Counted from the stretch's first letter, positions 17,204 to 25,623 are shown. The stretch: DNA of 64,000 nt from Actinomadura citrea (GCF_013409045.1 NZ_JACCBT010000001.1:8348669-8412668), one strand, 5' to 3'. Translations and numbers: made by a program. Notes: generated by a model from the letters alone, not told the origin.

Positions 17204-18402
17204 CGGTCACGTCCGATCTGGTCGTCGTGGTCGTCGTCCACCAGTCCGGGGATGATCGAAGGATCGTGCGAGGGGTCGGGGCCGGGATCGTCGTCCTCCA
17301 CCGCCGGGACGGGCGCGGTGACGTCCTGGTCCTCGACCATGTGAACGGGCTGCGTGGTGTCGGTCGGCCCGCCGGGGGGCGTGGCGCCCTCCGGCTCCGG
17401 TTCGTGTTCGTGTTCGGGCTCGGCCGAGGCGTCGGCCTCGCCGAGGTGCCAGACGGGCTGGGTGATGTCGGTCGGATCGACGGGAGGCTCGACGGGCGGC
17501 CCAGGCTCAGGTGCCGGCTTCGCCGCGACCTCGGCCTCGGCCTCGGTGAGGTGCCGGACCGGCTGCGTGGTGTCCGTCGGCTTGACGGGCGGCGCCTCGG
17601 GCTCCGGCCGGGCCTCGGCCGTGGCCTCCGCATCGCCGAGATGCCGGACGGGCAGCGTCTCGTTCTCCGTGGCCTCGTGGTCCGTCACCGCCTGCTCCGC
17701 GGCCTCTTGCTCCGCTGTCTCTTGCTCCGTCGCCGCGTTCTCCGGGGCCTCCTGGCCTTCGTCCTCCAGGCTGTTCCAGTGCTCGAAGGTCTCGTGCTGG
17801 TCGGGCGGAGGCGGCGGCTGGAGCGGGCGGCGCAGGACGGTGGCCGGGATCGGACGCGGCGCCGGCGGCGGGGCGACGGGCTCCCCGCCGTCGCCGGCCC
17901 CGCCGTAGCGGTCGCCGAGCGACTCGGCCGCGATCTTCTCCTGGAGGTGGACGATGCCCTGCAGCAGCGCCTCCGGGCGGGGCGGGCAACCGGGCACGTA
18001 GACGTCGACCGGGATGATCTGGTCGACGCCCTTGGTCACGCAGTAGGAGTCCCAGTACGGGCCGCCGCAGTTGGAGCAGGCGCCGAAGGAGATGACGTAC
18101 TTGGGTTCGGGCATCTGCTCGTAGAGGCGGCGCACCGCGGGGGCCATCTTGTCGCTGACGGTGCCCGAGACGACCATCAGGTCGGCCTGCCGCGGACCGG
18201 GCGCGAACGGGATGACGCCGAGCCGGATGAAGTCGTGCCGGCTCATCGACGTCGCGATGAACTCGATGGCGCAGCAGGCCAGGCCGAAGTTGAAGACCCA
18301 GAGTGAGTAGCGGCGGCCCCAGTTGAGCACGAACCTGATCGGCTTGGGCGCGAGCCGCGACAGCGGCCCGACGCTCGGCGGGGGAAGATCGATGGTGCCC
18401 AC
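17200..18402 (-). CDS. nuoB: NADH-quinone oxidoreductase subunit B with long repetitive acidic tail
   Basis: 400 residues; normal NuoB is about 160-200. Residues 1-170 are a complete PSST-type subunit with the N2 cluster ligands Cys43, Cys44, Cys109 and Cys139 (LACCAIEF, GACSNC, VPGCPPRP). Residues 171-400 are Pro/Glu/Ala-rich and contain four copies of a short unit: PVRHLGDAEA (251), TDTTQPVRHLTEAEA (276), TDITQPVWHLGEADA (311) and TDTTQPVHMVED (347). The tail is strongly acidic and ends DDDHDDQIGRDR. The GTG start at 18402 lies 27 bases after nuoA. The tail may be a linker, a docking platform or a replacement contact surface; no homology is claimed. Confidence 0.93.
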   Translation of the reverse strand: MGTIDLPPPSVGPLSRLAPKPIRFVLNWGRRYSLWVFNFGLACCAIEFIATSMSRHDFIRLGVIPFAPGPRQADLMVVSGTVSDKMAPAVRRLYEQMPEPKYVISFGACSNCGGPYWDSYCVTKGVDQIIPVDVYVPGCPPRPEALLQGIVHLQEKIAAESLGDRYGGAGDGGEPVAPPPAPRPIPATVLRRPLQPPPPPDQHETFEHWNSLEDEGQEAPENAATEQETAEQEAAEQAVTDHEATENETLPVRHLGDAEATAEARPEPEAPPVKPTDTTQPVRHLTEAEAEVAAKPAPEPGPPVEPPVDPTDITQPVWHLGEADASAEPEHEHEPEPEGATPPGGPTDTTQPVHMVEDQDVTAPVPAVEDDDPGPDPSHDPSIIPGLVDDDHDDQIGRDR

Positions 18403-18429
18403 GACGCCATTGTTACAGCGCTCGGGGCG

Positions 18430-18801
18430 TCAGACCCAGGACAGGACGCCCTTCTTGCCCGCGTACGCGAGCCCCGCGGCCAGGAACGCCAGGAAGACGA
18501 ACATCTCGCCGAGCGTCGTGGCCCCGTAGCCCGGGGCGGCGAAGACGGTCGCCCAGGGGAAGAGGAACACCGCGTCCACCGCGAACACCACGTAGAGGTA
18601 GGCGAAGACGTAGTAGCGCACGTAGGAGTGGGCCCAGCCCTCGCCGACCGGGTCGACGCCGCACTCGTACGTCGTCAACTTCTCGACCGTGGGACGATGA
18701 GGCCGCAGCAGCCGGTTCGCCGCCAGCGCTCCCCCCACGAGAGCGGCGCCCGCGAGGAGCAAGACGGCCAGGACGACATATGTGTCGAAATAGTTATGCA
18801 C
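18430..18801 (-). CDS. nuoA: NADH-quinone oxidoreductase subunit A, second nuo set
   Basis: 123 residues with three transmembrane helices. The conserved loop YECGVDPVGEGWAHSYVRYY, including the Cys exposed near the quinone site, and the acidic helix AVDAVFLFPWA are present. The ATG at 18801 has GAGGAGG upstream on the minus strand. First gene of the second nuo set; divergent from the exported-protein gene at 18954, so the 152-base gap should hold both promoters. Confidence 0.94.
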   Translation of the reverse strand: MHNYFDTYVVLAVLLLAGAALVGGALAANRLLRPHRPTVEKLTTYECGVDPVGEGWAHSYVRYYVFAYLYVVFAVDAVFLFPWATVFAAPGYGATTLGEMFVFLAFLAAGLAYAGKKGVLSWV

Positions 18802-18953
18802 CAGATCCTCCTCGCGTGCGTCACATCCAGTATCTCGCGAAGCAGCATCGAGGAGTGTGACTTCGTACCTCCCCCCTGGAGGATCACAATGTCATGCTCT
18901 TGCTGCACACTAGATTCGCATGGGTCGGTTTTGACCTGGAAGGACGTGACCGG

Positions 18954-20225
18954 ATGAGCAACCCCCCGCCTCCCCCGGGCTGGGAATCCCCGGGTGGGGC
19001 CTCCTGGCCGCCTCCGCCGCCGCCAGCGGGCCCGGGCGGGCCCGGTCCCGGCGGACCCGGCGGTCCGGGCGGGCCGCCCCCGCCCGGCGGCTTCGGAGGT
19101 CCCGGAACACCGCCCCCCTTCTTCCCCCCGCCCCCCGGCGCCCCGATGGGCCCGCCGATGCCGCCGCCGAGGCGCGGCGGTGGCGGCGGCCTGGTGATCG
19201 GCCTCGTCGGCGGCGGCGTCGTCCTCCTTGTGATCATCGCGGTCGTGGTGTTCGTGGTGGCCAAGGGCAGCGGCAAGTCCCCCGAAGAGAAGCTGACCGC
19301 GGCCGCGACCAACATGGACGCCGCGCGCGCGGTCTCGCTGAAGGGCACGTTCGGCGGCAGCGAGACGCTGCGCGGCGAGCTGAACGTCACCAAGGGCGGC
19401 CGCGCGATGGGGCCCGTCACCTGGAACAGCGACCAGGTCACCGTGCTGTCGGCCGACGGCAAGCTGTTCGTGAAGGGCGACCGGAGCTACTGGACGCGGC
19501 AGATCTCCTCCACCGACACCCCCTACTACCTCACCTCGGGTGACCAGTGGGGCCGGCTGGGCGCGGACGAGCTCGACCTCGACTTCAAGGAGCAGCTGTC
19601 GCCGACGGCGCTGGCGAGCAAGATCCGCTCGGCCCGGCTGTCGCGCGTCAAGCCGATCGAGACGACCTGGATGGGCAAGAAGGCGCTCAAGTTCAGCACC
19701 TTCTCCTCCACGCTCTACATCACCGACGAGGACGACGCCGAGCTGCTGCGCTACGAGGCCACCACGCCGCGTGTCGCGCTCGACGTCACCCCGAAGGACT
19801 CCAGCGACGCCTCGTCCCTGATCTCGGACATGCGCACCAGCATGGGCGAGCTGAAGGACTCCTTCAACGCCTCGTCGAAGCCGACGGTCGACGAGTGGAA
19901 GAGGGGCGGCTGCAACGGCAACTCCGGCTGCACGGTCGAGGCCAAGATCCGGCCGCCGTACGACGTGGAGAAGCCCGTCACGATCGACGTGCGGTTCCGG
20001 CTCACCGCCGGCACGCTGACCGGCCGCGACCTCGGCAACTGCACCGCCCACGTCACGATCACCAGCAGCCTCTCCCAGTGGACGAGCTGCCGGGTCGTCA
20101 GCAGCGCGTGGACGAGCTGGGCGAAGGCGACCGGCGGCACCTTCTACAAGCACGCGGAGTACAAGGTGATCGGCGCCACCTCCGAAGAGGTGTCCGGTCT
20201 GCAGAACGGTCTCGACAGCGAATGA
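18954..20225 (+). CDS. Exported proline-rich protein, paralogue of the next gene
   Basis: 423 residues. Residues 1-75 are almost entirely Pro/Gly. A single membrane anchor follows (GGLVIGLVGGGVVLLVIIAV), then a roughly 330-residue outer domain rich in beta strands. The latter begins with LTAAATNMDAARAVSLKGTF and is reminiscent of LppX/LprG or LolA-like lipid-binding folds, though this is only a shape resemblance. Four cysteines are arranged as C-N-G-N-S-G-C, then later NCTAH and SCRV. ATG 18954 follows GGAAGG. The gene at 20485 shares the plan and the Cys pattern. Function unknown. Confidence 0.8.
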   Translation: MSNPPPPPGWESPGGASWPPPPPPAGPGGPGPGGPGGPGGPPPPGGFGGPGTPPPFFPPPPGAPMGPPMPPPRRGGGGGLVIGLVGGGVVLLVIIAVVVFVVAKGSGKSPEEKLTAAATNMDAARAVSLKGTFGGSETLRGELNVTKGGRAMGPVTWNSDQVTVLSADGKLFVKGDRSYWTRQISSTDTPYYLTSGDQWGRLGADELDLDFKEQLSPTALASKIRSARLSRVKPIETTWMGKKALKFSTFSSTLYITDEDDAELLRYEATTPRVALDVTPKDSSDASSLISDMRTSMGELKDSFNASSKPTVDEWKRGGCNGNSGCTVEAKIRPPYDVEKPVTIDVRFRLTAGTLTGRDLGNCTAHVTITSSLSQWTSCRVVSSAWTSWAKATGGTFYKHAEYKVIGATSEEVSGLQNGLDSE

Positions 20226-20267
20226 CGCCGCAGGTGAGGCGCCTCGCGCGCTGATCCTCGACCGCAG

Positions 20268-20319
20268 GGGTGCCCGGCGGCGCTCCTCCCCTTCCGGGGG
20301 GACGCGCCGCCGGGCACCC
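20268..20319 (+). terminator. Rho-independent-type terminator
   Basis: A perfect 16-bp stem (gggtgcccggcggcgc at 20268-20283, complement at 20304-20319) with a 20-base loop, followed by ttatgctctt. It ends the first exported-protein gene, so the paralogue downstream is a separate transcript. Confidence 0.8.
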
Positions 20320-20484
20320 TTATGCTCTTGGTGGACGGCCCCTCCAGGGCCCGGCGGCCGCCCTTCCCCCCGGAACGTTCCCGAGCCCGTCGGCACCCAC
20401 CGGGGGACGCCTCCATGATCCCTTGCTTTGTGTCTGACGGTCGGGCCGGTACCTGGCCCCGGAAGTGAGCAGAGTGAGCCCCGA

Positions 20485-22077
20485 GTGAGCGCTGAACAGG
20501 ACGAGCCGTCACCGACGGCCTCTTCCCGACCCCCGTCCCCGGACGATTCCGGGGGCGCCGCCCCCCGCCCGGACGGCCGCCCGAACCAGGGCGCCCCCGG
20601 CCCGCAGGGCCCCCACCCCGGGGACGTACGCGTCGCCGGCGGCCAGGCCCCACCCGGCGCGGGCTCCCCCGCCGGTCCGGACGCGGCCGGCACGGCTACC
20701 CCCGGGTCGGATCCGGGTGCGACCCCCACCGACCCGCGCGGTACGCCCTCCTTCGTCCCCCCGGGCCCGGCCTCCGCCGCTTCGCCCGGCGCTGACTTCC
20801 CGCCTGTGGCGGGCCCTCCCGGCGAACCGGGCACGGCGTTCTCGCCGAGTGGCCCCGTCCCGCCGGGACGGCCGCGCGGGCCGCGGGGCCGGCGCGTGGT
20901 GGTCGTCGCCGGCGCGGCGGCCGTCGTGGTCGTGGTCGGAGCGGTGGCGGCCGTGGCGCTCACCGGGGGCGGGGAGTCCCCGAAGAAGAAGCCGAAGGCG
21001 ACCGTGGCGGCCCCGCCTCCCGCGTGGACGGTCGCGGCCGGCCAGGCCCTCAGCTCCGGGACGGGGCTGCGCTACGACGGCACCCTGACGATCAGCGGCC
21101 GGCCCGTCCAGGCGCGGCTGCGCGTGACACCGGCGGGGGCGGCGAGCGGCACGCTCACCGCGGGCGTGCTGACGGCGGAGGTCGTCGCGATCGGCGGCGA
21201 CACCTACATCAAGGCCGGGACGGCGTTCTGGCAGACCTACGCGACCGGCGTCGCGCACCCGGAGTACTACGCGGGACGCTGGTCCAAGGCGCCCGCGTCG
21301 GTGCCCGGTTTCGACGTCCCGGACGTCCTCGGCCCCAAGGCGATCGCCAGGTCGCTGAAGAAGGCCCCGGCGAAACCGCCCACGGAGAGCGTGAACGGCG
21401 TCCGCGCCTTCAAGGTCAAGGCGTCCGGCGCGGAGTACGTGCTCACGGCGGAGGCCCCGTACCGGCTGCTGGCGGTGCGGCCGGACGGGCAGGCGGCGCA
21501 GCGCTTCACCGTCGCGCCCGTGGCGGCCCCGGCGACGCTGCTCGCCGAGCTGCGTCCGCGGGTGGCCCGGCTCGGCGGCGCGGCCGATCCCGGCCTGCGC
21601 TTCACGCCGGGGACGCTGGCGTTCAGCAACTGCGACCAGAACACCAGCGGCTGCACGGTGAACATGCCCGCCACCCTCACCGAACCCGCGGCGGTGCCGG
21701 ACGGCGCGCGCGCCGCGCTGCGGGCGGCGATCTCGTCCAGGGGAAAGCCGCTCGGGATGTGCACGGGGTCCGGACCGGTCCCGGCCAACCGCTCGCTCGT
21801 CCTGCGTTGCACCGTGACGAGCAAACTGTGGCGGCACTGGATGCGCGCCGCCCTCGACAACCCCGGCTCCTACCCCTACGAGGCGAAGGCGCGCGTCGTC
21901 GGCGAGGCCGTCGACGTCGCCGACGTGCCGAAACTCCTCGCCCGCGTCGACCGCGAGCGCGAGGCGGTGACGAAGGCGGCTCCGGGCACGCCGGGTCCGA
22001 CGGTGTCGGGCGAGCCGTCGGTCAAGCGCTCCGAGCGGCCAGAAATCGCCACATCACAGACACCAGGGGCACCGTGA
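20485..22077 (+). CDS. Exported Pro/Gly-rich protein, paralogue of the preceding gene
   Basis: 530 residues. About 130 disordered Pro/Gly-rich residues precede a membrane segment (VVVVAGAAAVVVVVGAVAAV), then a roughly 360-residue extracellular domain with AGQALSSGTGLRYDGTLTIS and IGGDTYIKAGTAFWQTYA. A Cys pair in NCDQNTSGCTVNM mirrors CNGNSGCTVEA of the gene at 18954, and a second pair (MCTGSG, LRCTV) is also shared, so the two are diverged tandem duplicates. GTG 20485 is the only sensible start after several stops; its ribosome binding site is weak. The outer domain may bind an envelope ligand; this is not shown by sequence. Confidence 0.75.
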   Translation: MSAEQDEPSPTASSRPPSPDDSGGAAPRPDGRPNQGAPGPQGPHPGDVRVAGGQAPPGAGSPAGPDAAGTATPGSDPGATPTDPRGTPSFVPPGPASAASPGADFPPVAGPPGEPGTAFSPSGPVPPGRPRGPRGRRVVVVAGAAAVVVVVGAVAAVALTGGGESPKKKPKATVAAPPPAWTVAAGQALSSGTGLRYDGTLTISGRPVQARLRVTPAGAASGTLTAGVLTAEVVAIGGDTYIKAGTAFWQTYATGVAHPEYYAGRWSKAPASVPGFDVPDVLGPKAIARSLKKAPAKPPTESVNGVRAFKVKASGAEYVLTAEAPYRLLAVRPDGQAAQRFTVAPVAAPATLLAELRPRVARLGGAADPGLRFTPGTLAFSNCDQNTSGCTVNMPATLTEPAAVPDGARAALRAAISSRGKPLGMCTGSGPVPANRSLVLRCTVTSKLWRHWMRAALDNPGSYPYEAKARVVGEAVDVADVPKLLARVDREREAVTKAAPGTPGPTVSGEPSVKRSERPEIATSQTPGAP

Positions 22078-22122
22078 ACCCCACGTTCAGGGGCGGTGCG
22101 GTCGAACGGGATTCCGGCTGTC

Positions 22123-22135
22123 TACACTTCGGGTC
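22123..22135 (+). promoter_or_regulatory. -10 element placed for a leaderless transcript
   Basis: TACACT at 22123-22128 is followed by seven bases and then the GTG of the Cys-rich leader peptide. That spacing puts the transcription start on the GTG itself, as in leaderless actinobacterial mRNAs. No clear -35 hexamer was found. Confidence 0.45.
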
Positions 22136-22246
22136 GTGAACTCCACGCCTCTGGGGAGCGGCTGCTCCTCGACGAGTCCCGCGCTGCTGGTCCGGCGTCT
22201 GCACGTCGACCTGTGCCGCCAGCGCAGCTGCCTGTGTTCGGGATGA
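22136..22246 (+). CDS. Cys-rich leader peptide (putative attenuator uORF)
   Basis: A 36-codon frame starting GTG and ending TGA. Its second half reads LLVRRLHVDLCRQRSCLCSG, with Cys at 10, 27, 32 and 34. The LHVDLCR core followed by clustered cysteines is the hallmark of small actinobacterial leader peptides, some of which act as cysteine-responsive attenuators in mycobacteria. There is no ribosome binding site, but a -10 element sits seven bases upstream, fitting leaderless translation. A hairpin follows 15 bases after the stop, and the ferredoxin oxidoreductase genes begin 255 bases after the stop on the same strand. Regulation by Cys-tRNA or sulfur supply is inferred. Confidence 0.65.
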   Translation: MNSTPLGSGCSSTSPALLVRRLHVDLCRQRSCLCSG

Positions 22247-22261
22247 ACCCGGGGACCCGTC

Positions 22262-22287
22262 CAGGTCGTATCGCCCGATAGGACCTG
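22262..22287 (+). promoter_or_regulatory. Candidate attenuator hairpin after the leader peptide
   Basis: caggtc and tatcg pair with cgata and gacctg around a single G-G mismatch: 11 pairs closed by a very tight two-base loop. It begins 15 bases after the leader stop, where ribosome position could control folding. A second small hairpin (cctggg at 22451-22456 with cccagg at 22464-22469) lies just upstream of the korA ribosome binding site, and its loop contains bases complementary to that site. Confidence 0.4.
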
Positions 22288-22423
22288 CGGTGCGTTCGCC
22301 GCCCGTCGCTCGCCTCCATGACGCGCGGCCACCGGCACCGGGCGAGGAACGCGCGTCCTTCCTGCGCGGTCATCCCAGTGTGCGGCCCGTCCCCGCCAAC
22401 CCATCCCGTCCCGGACATACCAT

Positions 22424-22442
22424 GAAGGTAAGCCTAAGTAGC
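22424..22442 (+). promoter_or_regulatory. Possible iron-box (IdeR/DmdR-like) half-matched operator
   Basis: Read on the minus strand, this 19-mer contains TTAGGCTTACCTT, which matches the right two thirds of the actinobacterial iron box (TTAGGTTAGGCTAACCTAA) well, but the left third poorly: about 11 of 19 overall. It lies 60 bases before the korA start, just after a TACCAT that could be a -10. Iron control of an Fe-S enzyme would make sense but needs a binding test. Confidence 0.25.
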
Positions 22443-22501
22443 ATCACGATCCTGGGTGCCTCCCCCAGGACGGATGCTGCGCGTCGAGGAGGTCTTCCTC
22501 T

Positions 22502-24343
22502 GTGACCAAACAGGTCCAGCAGCTCGACCGCGTCATCATCCGCTTCGCCGGAGACTCCGGCGACGGCATGCAGCTGACCGGCGACCGCTTCACCCAGGAG
22601 ACCGCGGCGTTCGGCAACGACCTTTCCACGTTGCCGAACTTCCCGGCCGAAATCCGCGCCCCCGCCGGGACCCTCCCCGGCGTGTCCAGTTTCCAGTTGC
22701 ACTTCGCCGACCACGACATCCTGACGCCGGGCGACGCGCCCAACGTCCTGGTCGCGATGAACCCCGCCGCCCTCAAGGCGAACGTCGGGGATCTTCCGAA
22801 CGGCGCCGACCTCATCGTCAACACCGACGAGTTCAGCAAGCGCAACCTCGCCAAGGTCGGCTACGCGGCCAGCCCCGTCGAGGACGACTCGCTGTCGGAG
22901 TACCGGGTCCACGCGCTGCCGCTGACCTCGATGACGGTGAAGGCGCTCGAGGACTTCGACATCTCCAAGAAGGACGCCGAGCGCGCGAAGAACATGTTCG
23001 CGCTCGGCCTGCTGTCGTGGCTGTACCACCGTCCCACCGAGGGGACACTGGCCTTTCTGGAGCGCAAGTTCGCCAGCAAGCCCGAGATCATGAAGGCCAA
23101 CATCGCGGCCTTCCAGGCGGGCTGGTCCTACGGCGAGACCACCGAGGCGTTCTCGGTGCAGTACGAGATCAAGCCGGCCGAGCACGAGCCGGGGCTCTAC
23201 CGCAACATCACCGGGAACCTGGCGCTGGCGTACGGGCTGGTCGCGGCGGGCGTGCAGAGCGGGCTGCCGATCTTCCTCGGCTCCTACCCGATCACGCCGG
23301 CGTCCGACATCCTGCACGAGATCTCCAAGCACAAGCGGTTCGGCGTGCGCACCTTCCAGGCCGAGGACGAGATCGCCGCGGTCGGCGCGGCGCTCGGCGC
23401 CTCCTTCGGCGGGTCGCTCGGCGTCACCACGACGTCGGGGCCCGGCATCGCGCTGAAGAGCGAGACGATCGGCCTCGGCGTCGCGACCGAGCTTCCGCTG
23501 CTGGTCATCGACGTGCAGCGGGCCGGCCCGTCCACCGGGCTGCCGACCAAGACCGAGCAGGCCGACCTGCTGCAGGCCATGTACGGCCGCAACGGCGAGG
23601 CGCCCGTCCCGGTGATCGCGCCGCAGTCCCCGTCGGACTGCTTCGACGCGACGATCGAGGCGGCGCGGATCGCGGTGAAGTACCGCACACCGGTGATCCT
23701 GCTGTCGGACGGCTACCTCGCCAACGGCTCCGAGCCGTGGCGGCTGCCGGACGTGGCGACGCTGCCGAAGATCGATCCGAACTTCGCCGAGCCGTCGCAG
23801 GAGGAGTTCCAGCCGTTCGAGCGCGACCCGGCCACCCTCGCCCGCCCGTGGGCGGTCCCCGGCACCGCCGGGCTGGAGCACCGGATCGGCGGGCTGGAGA
23901 AGGCCGACGTCACCGGCAACATCTCCTACGACCCCGCCAACCACGACCGCATGGTCCGGCTCCGCCAGGCCAAGGTCGACGGGATCGCGGGCGACATCGA
24001 GCCGCTCGCCGTGGACGACCCGTCCGGCGCGGCCCGCGTCCTGGTGATGGGCTGGGGCGGGACGTTCGGGGCCATCTCCGCGGCCGTCCGGCGCGTCCGG
24101 GCGTCCGGGCGTCCCATCGCACAGGCCCACCTGCGGCACCTCAACCCGTTCCCGGCGAACCTGGCCGAGGTGCTGCGCTCCTACGACAAGGTGATCGTCC
24201 CTGAGATCAACCTCGGCCAGCTCGCGCTGCTGCTGCGCGGCCGGCTGTTCATCGACGTGATCGGCTACAACCAGGTCCGCGGCCTGCCCTTCAAGGCCGA
24301 AGAGCTCCAGGGCGTCATCCAGGATGTGATCGACAGTGAGTGA
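22502..24343 (+). CDS. korA: 2-oxoacid:ferredoxin oxidoreductase, alpha (gamma-alpha fusion) subunit
   Basis: 613 residues. Residues 1-190 are the gamma-type domain (IIRFAGDSGDGMQLTGDRFT). Residues 220-600 are the alpha domain with GSYPITPASDILHEISK and the FQAEDEIAAVGAALGASFGG segment that contacts thiamine diphosphate in the beta subunit. With its partner it oxidatively decarboxylates 2-oxoglutarate or a related 2-oxoacid to acyl-CoA, reducing ferredoxin; 2-oxoglutarate is the usual actinobacterial assignment. The GTG start at 22502 has GAGGAGG nine bases upstream. The gene overlaps korB by eight bases. It is preceded by the Cys-rich leader region. Confidence 0.93.
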   Translation: MTKQVQQLDRVIIRFAGDSGDGMQLTGDRFTQETAAFGNDLSTLPNFPAEIRAPAGTLPGVSSFQLHFADHDILTPGDAPNVLVAMNPAALKANVGDLPNGADLIVNTDEFSKRNLAKVGYAASPVEDDSLSEYRVHALPLTSMTVKALEDFDISKKDAERAKNMFALGLLSWLYHRPTEGTLAFLERKFASKPEIMKANIAAFQAGWSYGETTEAFSVQYEIKPAEHEPGLYRNITGNLALAYGLVAAGVQSGLPIFLGSYPITPASDILHEISKHKRFGVRTFQAEDEIAAVGAALGASFGGSLGVTTTSGPGIALKSETIGLGVATELPLLVIDVQRAGPSTGLPTKTEQADLLQAMYGRNGEAPVPVIAPQSPSDCFDATIEAARIAVKYRTPVILLSDGYLANGSEPWRLPDVATLPKIDPNFAEPSQEEFQPFERDPATLARPWAVPGTAGLEHRIGGLEKADVTGNISYDPANHDRMVRLRQAKVDGIAGDIEPLAVDDPSGAARVLVMGWGGTFGAISAAVRRVRASGRPIAQAHLRHLNPFPANLAEVLRSYDKVIVPEINLGQLALLLRGRLFIDVIGYNQVRGLPFKAEELQGVIQDVIDSE

Positions 24344-25439
24344 CAACGGAGCCAGCGGCAACGGTTCCGCCAACGGCAACGGCAACGGCTCGGGGAACGG
24401 CCGCAGCCTGCTCTCCCTCGTCCCGAAGGCGGACGGGAAGCAGTCGATGAAGGACTTCAAGACCGACCAGGAGGTGCGCTGGTGCCCCGGGTGCGGTGAC
24501 TACGCGGTCCTCGCGGCCGTCCAGTCGTTCCTTCCCGAGCTCGGGCTGCGCCGCGAGAACATCACGTTCGTCTCCGGCATCGGCTGCTCGTCGCGGTTCC
24601 CGTACTACATGAACACCTACGGGTTCCACTCGATCCACGGCCGCGCGCCCGCGATCGCGACGGGCCTCGCCACGTCCCGTCCGGACCTGTCGGTGTGGGT
24701 GGTGACGGGGGACGGCGACTCGCTGTCCATCGGCGGCAACCACCTGATCCACGCGCTGCGCCGCAACGTCAACCTCAAGATCCTGCTGTTCAACAACCGG
24801 ATCTACGGGCTGACGAAGGGCCAGTACTCGCCGACCTCGGAGCTCGGCAAGATCACCAAGTCGACGCCGATGGGCTCGCTCGACGCCCCCTTCAACCCGC
24901 TGTCGCTCGCGATCGGCGCGGAGGGCACGTTCGTCGCCCGCACCATCGACTCCGACCGCAAGCACCTGCATTCGGTGCTGCGGGCCGCCGCGCAGCACCG
25001 CGGCACCGCGCTCGTCGAGATCTACCAGAACTGCAACATCTTCAACGACGGCGCGTTCGACCCGCTGAAGGACCCTGCGGTGCGCGACGACGTCACCGTC
25101 CGGCTGGAGCACGGCGAGCCCATCGTGTTCGGGGCGGACCGTGACAAGGCGCTGCGCCGCACCCCGTCCGGGTCGTTCGAGGTCGTGAACATCGCGGACG
25201 TGGACCCGGCCGAGATCGCCGTGCACGACACCCACAACCCCGACCCGTCGCAGGCGTTCGCGCTCTCGCGGCTGGACCAGCCGGCGTTCGAGCACACCCC
25301 GATCGGCATCTTCCGGGACGTCGACCGCCCGTCCTACGACGAGCTGATGCGGGCCCAGCTCGACGAGGCCGTCCAGGCCCAGGGCGAGGGCGACCTCGCG
25401 GCCCTGCTCGGCAGCGGCGACACCTGGCGCATCGACTGA
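24336..25439 (+). CDS. korB: 2-oxoacid:ferredoxin oxidoreductase, beta subunit
   Basis: 367 residues. The first 24 are a low-complexity Gly/Asn/Ser run. The [4Fe-4S] ligands are Cys50, Cys53 (WCPGCGDYAV), Cys84 (GIGCSSRFP) and Cys233 (YQNCNIFND). Thiamine diphosphate is bound by GDGDSLSIGGNH (from residue 125) with the LFNN segment at 151-154. The GTG start lies inside the korA end (GTGAGTGA), giving translational coupling. It ends in a strong hairpin at 25461-25500, so korAB form a closed transcription unit. Confidence 0.94.
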   Translation: MSDNGASGNGSANGNGNGSGNGRSLLSLVPKADGKQSMKDFKTDQEVRWCPGCGDYAVLAAVQSFLPELGLRRENITFVSGIGCSSRFPYYMNTYGFHSIHGRAPAIATGLATSRPDLSVWVVTGDGDSLSIGGNHLIHALRRNVNLKILLFNNRIYGLTKGQYSPTSELGKITKSTPMGSLDAPFNPLSLAIGAEGTFVARTIDSDRKHLHSVLRAAAQHRGTALVEIYQNCNIFNDGAFDPLKDPAVRDDVTVRLEHGEPIVFGADRDKALRRTPSGSFEVVNIADVDPAEIAVHDTHNPDPSQAFALSRLDQPAFEHTPIGIFRDVDRPSYDELMRAQLDEAVQAQGEGDLAALLGSGDTWRID

Positions 25440-25460
25440 CGGCGTCCTCCCGGACGTCTC

Positions 25461-25500
25461 CGCAGGCCCGGCCCCGCGTCGCCCGGGGGCCGGGCCTGCG
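25461..25500 (+). terminator. Terminator after korB
   Basis: A perfect 15-bp stem (cgcaggcccggcccc at 25461-25475, complement at 25486-25500) with a 10-base loop, 21 bases past the korB stop. No T-run follows, as is common in such genomes. Confidence 0.75.
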
Positions 25501-25623
25501 CATGCTTGGAGGCCCCCGAACGGGGCACGTTTCCTCACGTGCCGGCCGTCCGGCGATCCGCGGTGGTCTTCCGGGCGGGACGTCCTGCGCGGCGGCGTCC
25601 CCGCCTGACAGACTGAGGAGATC

